DNA of 14,397 bases. Source: Lysobacterales bacterium (GTDB taxonomy: Bacteria; Pseudomonadota; Gammaproteobacteria; Xanthomonadales; SZUA-5). The position numbers and the translations under genes were made by a program. Positions 12,688 to 14,397 of this stretch are shown in pieces (the first letter of the stretch is position 1; each line of letters starts with the position of its first letter). The DNA lies in NCBI GenBank assembly GCA_024710675.1, contig JANJUH010000275.1:1-14397 (forward strand), in the 5' to 3' direction. Under the pieces are notes generated by a model, which was given only the letters and a program-made list of their open reading frames with translations, did not search any database and was not told the origin of the DNA.

Positions 12688-13986
12688 ATGGACAAGCTGA
12701 CCCCCAACATGCTGATCGCGGCCCTCGTGCTGCCGCTGTTCTATCTTGCGATCTACATCGATCTGCTCGTCGATCGCTGGCGTGGCAGCGGGCATTACGA
12801 CTGGCCTGACACGGTGGCGAGCCTGGGTGTGGGCATCGCCAATTCCGCGCTCGGGGCGGTGACGATCGCGGTGCGCATCGCGATCTACACCTGGGCCTAC
12901 ACCCATGCGGCGCTGTTCGAGTGGTCGCTGGCGAGCCCGTGGACCTGGGTGCTCGGGCTGCTCCTGTACGACTTCAGCTACTACTGGCAGCACCGCATGG
13001 GCCACGAGTGGAACCTGTTGTGGGCCTCGCACGTCGTCCACCATTCGAGCGACCGCTTCAACCTGTCGACCGCGCTGCGCGTGCCGAGCGCGACGATGAA
13101 CCTGTGGACCTGGCTGTTCGCGCTGCCGCTGGCCGTGCTCGGCGTGCCGCCGGTGGTCTACGCCGTGGCAACGCTGCTGAACCTGCTCTACCAGTTCTGG
13201 ATCCACACCGAGCGCGTCGGCCGCCTGGGCTGGTTCGACCGCGTGTTCGGCTCGCCGTCGAACCACCGCGTCCACCACGGCGTCAACGAGCGCTATCTCG
13301 ACAAGAACTACGGCGGCATCCTGATGCTGTGGGACCAACTCTTCGGCACCTACGAGGACGAGCGCGCCGACGAGCCGGTACGCTTTGGCACGCGGGCGCC
13401 GGTACGCAGCTTCGATGTGCTGTGGATCAACCTCGACACCTTCTGGAAACTCTGCCGCGATGCCCTCGCGACGCGCCGCGCCTGGGACCGGGTGCAGCTG
13501 TGGTGGCGCGGCCCCGGCTGGCGGCCAGCCGATGTCGCGGCGCGCGATCCGAAGCCCGCCTTCGACCTGTCGACCCACGAACACCTGCAGGCCCAGGCAC
13601 CGGGCGCGGTCGGGCTGTACACGCAGATCCACGTCGCGCTGCTGGTGCCGCCGATGGTGCTGGCGCTGATCGCCGCGCCGCTGACCAGTCCGCTCGGCCA
13701 CCTCTGGATCGCGCTGCACGTGGCTTTCGGTGCGCAGGTCTTGTCGATGCTGGCTGGCCCGCGCTGGAAGCGCGCGCTGGCGCTGGAAGCACTGCGCCTG
13801 CTGTCGCTGCTGGCTTTCGCGATCGACGGCGCCTGGCTGGGCGGTTTCGCCATGCCCGAGCCCTTGCGCTGGGCCGTCGTACTGATCGCGCTGGCCAGTC
13901 TGGCAGCGCTGCCCTTGCTGGCGCGGCGCTGGGATTCGATCAGCGGATCCCCAACTGGCGATCGTGCCAGCGCGACAGCAGTGTGA
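12688..13986 (+). CDS. fatty acid hydroxylase / sterol desaturase superfamily protein, alkylglycerol monooxygenase-like
   Basis: A 432-residue polytopic membrane di-iron enzyme. The histidine clusters are complete: HRMGH (H102, H106), HVVHH (H115, H118, H119) and HRVHH (H193, H196, H197), with H173 as a possible extra ligand. HVVHHSSDRFNLSTALR followed by FGTYEDE is close to the alkylglycerol monooxygenase branch, which cleaves ether lipids, rather than to sterol C5 desaturases. Hydrophobic segments at about 5-28, 43-72, 86-100 and 140-172 precede the catalytic loop, and more follow from 307 on in a C-terminal extension. The substrate is uncertain. ATG 12688 is preferred; an in-frame GTG lies at 12682. 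The last 47 bases overlap the convergent DUF2238 gene. Confidence 0.88.
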   Translation: MDKLTPNMLIAALVLPLFYLAIYIDLLVDRWRGSGHYDWPDTVASLGVGIANSALGAVTIAVRIAIYTWAYTHAALFEWSLASPWTWVLGLLLYDFSYYWQHRMGHEWNLLWASHVVHHSSDRFNLSTALRVPSATMNLWTWLFALPLAVLGVPPVVYAVATLLNLLYQFWIHTERVGRLGWFDRVFGSPSNHRVHHGVNERYLDKNYGGILMLWDQLFGTYEDERADEPVRFGTRAPVRSFDVLWINLDTFWKLCRDALATRRAWDRVQLWWRGPGWRPADVAARDPKPAFDLSTHEHLQAQAPGAVGLYTQIHVALLVPPMVLALIAAPLTSPLGHLWIALHVAFGAQVLSMLAGPRWKRALALEALRLLSLLAFAIDGAWLGGFAMPEPLRWAVVLIALASLAALPLLARRWDSISGSPTGDRASATAV

Positions 13987-14397
13987 GCGCGCAGAGCGCG
14001 CCGACCAGTGCCATGAACATGTCCCACTGGGTGTCCCAGACATCGCCCTGGGTCGCCAGGAAGGCATCGGCAGCGCCGCCCCAGATCAGCGCCGCCCACC
14101 ACTCGATCATCTCGAAGAAGGCGCTGAAGGACAGCGCGGCGGCCACGCACAGGTAGGCCAGCCAGCCGCCCGGGCGCAACGGCGTCAGGCGCAGCAGCAA
14201 CTCGCGCGCCAGGATCGCCGGCACGAAGCCTTGCGCGAAGTGGCCGAAGCGGTCGTAGTGGTTGCGCGAGAGCTCCAGCCAGTCCTGCAACCAGAAACCG
14301 AGCGGCACCTGCGCGTAGGTGTAGCGCCCACCGACGATCAGCAGCAGGCAATGCAGCGCGATCAGCACGTAGAGCAGGCGGGTCAGCGGAAAACGCT
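13940..14397 (-). CDS. DUF2238 (YjdF-like) membrane protein, N-terminus beyond the window
   Basis: At least 151 residues of an inner-membrane protein; the frame is open to the window edge, so the start is missing (a GTG at 14368 is internal to the family sequence). Family marks are clear: NHYDRFGHFAQGF, FEMIEWW near the middle and GDVWDTQWDM near the end, with about four hydrophobic helices between. Members are around 200 residues and their function is unknown. Only the very C-terminus (WHDRQLGIR) lies in the overlap with the hydroxylase gene. Confidence 0.9.
   Translation of the reverse strand, partial: RFPLTRLLYVLIALHCLLLIVGGRYTYAQVPLGFWLQDWLELSRNHYDRFGHFAQGFVPAILARELLLRLTPLRPGGWLAYLCVAAALSFSAFFEMIEWWAALIWGGAADAFLATQGDVWDTQWDMFMALVGALCALTLLSRWHDRQLGIR

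Noticed and set aside
12340..14067. A 575-residue minus-strand open frame opposite pirin and the hydroxylase
   Set aside because: Arginine/glutamine/histidine-rich shadow translation; the opposite strand carries complete, motif-bearing genes.

Overview
The window comes from a GC-rich gammaproteobacterial chromosome, most likely Xanthomonadales/Lysobacterales. This rests on the GC-rich codon use, the GTAG-headed and GTGGGAG-type REP elements, the tryptophan dioxygenase whose active-site residues fall at a constant +6 offset from the Xanthomonas enzyme, and small families such as DUF2845. The genus cannot be fixed from the sequence. The protein-coding content is ordinary chromosomal metabolism. 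I found no defence system, phage, insertion sequence, rRNA, tRNA or CRISPR array.

Layout. 270-1654 (+): a 2Fe-2S/FAD/NAD(P)H reductase coupled to a small secreted DUF2845 protein. 1651-1755: a REP array that fills the convergent gap exactly. 1752-3671 (-): a PGAP1-like lipase, a SPOR protein and a universal stress protein. 3812-4947 (+): an 80-residue protein of unknown function coupled to tryptophan 2,3-dioxygenase (kynA). 5078-5407 (+): an H-NS family protein with a clear terminator. 5456-6084: over 600 bases without a gene, packed with repeats. 6085-7476 (-): hemN behind an FNR/Anr box. 7588-9096 (+): a large single-pass membrane protein of unknown function with an Sm/SH3-like C-terminus. 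9135-9206: a REP pair. 9251-11403 (-): bioF and bioB. 11667-12533 (+): a pirin. 12688-13986 (+): a fatty acid hydroxylase of the alkylglycerol monooxygenase type, overlapping tail to tail with a DUF2238/YjdF membrane protein that runs off the right edge.

The most distinctive material is non-coding. Two kinds of 7-base tandem repeat recur. One is ACTYACC (complement GGTRAGT), found at 190, 5470, 5848, 11518 and 11631. The other is GGGGGCA, found at 31 and 12548, each time facing a C-rich arm about 40 bases away, so that it can form a stem or a G-quadruplex. These arrays sit just upstream of four transcription units (the reductase, bioB, pirin and the hydroxylase), and the ACTYACC form always reads along the coding strand of the gene it precedes. 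The same starts, and hemN, lack a Shine-Dalgarno sequence. Four of them (reductase, hemN, pirin, hydroxylase) have a -10-like hexamer ending 6-7 bases before the start codon, which suggests leaderless mRNAs. Genes away from the arrays (the 80-residue protein, the H-NS protein, the 502-residue membrane protein) have strong Shine-Dalgarno sites.

All four tight gene junctions use the same GTGA overlap, pointing to translational coupling. Each convergent junction has its own solution: a GTAG-type REP array, a GTGGGAG-type REP pair, or a direct overlap of coding ends.
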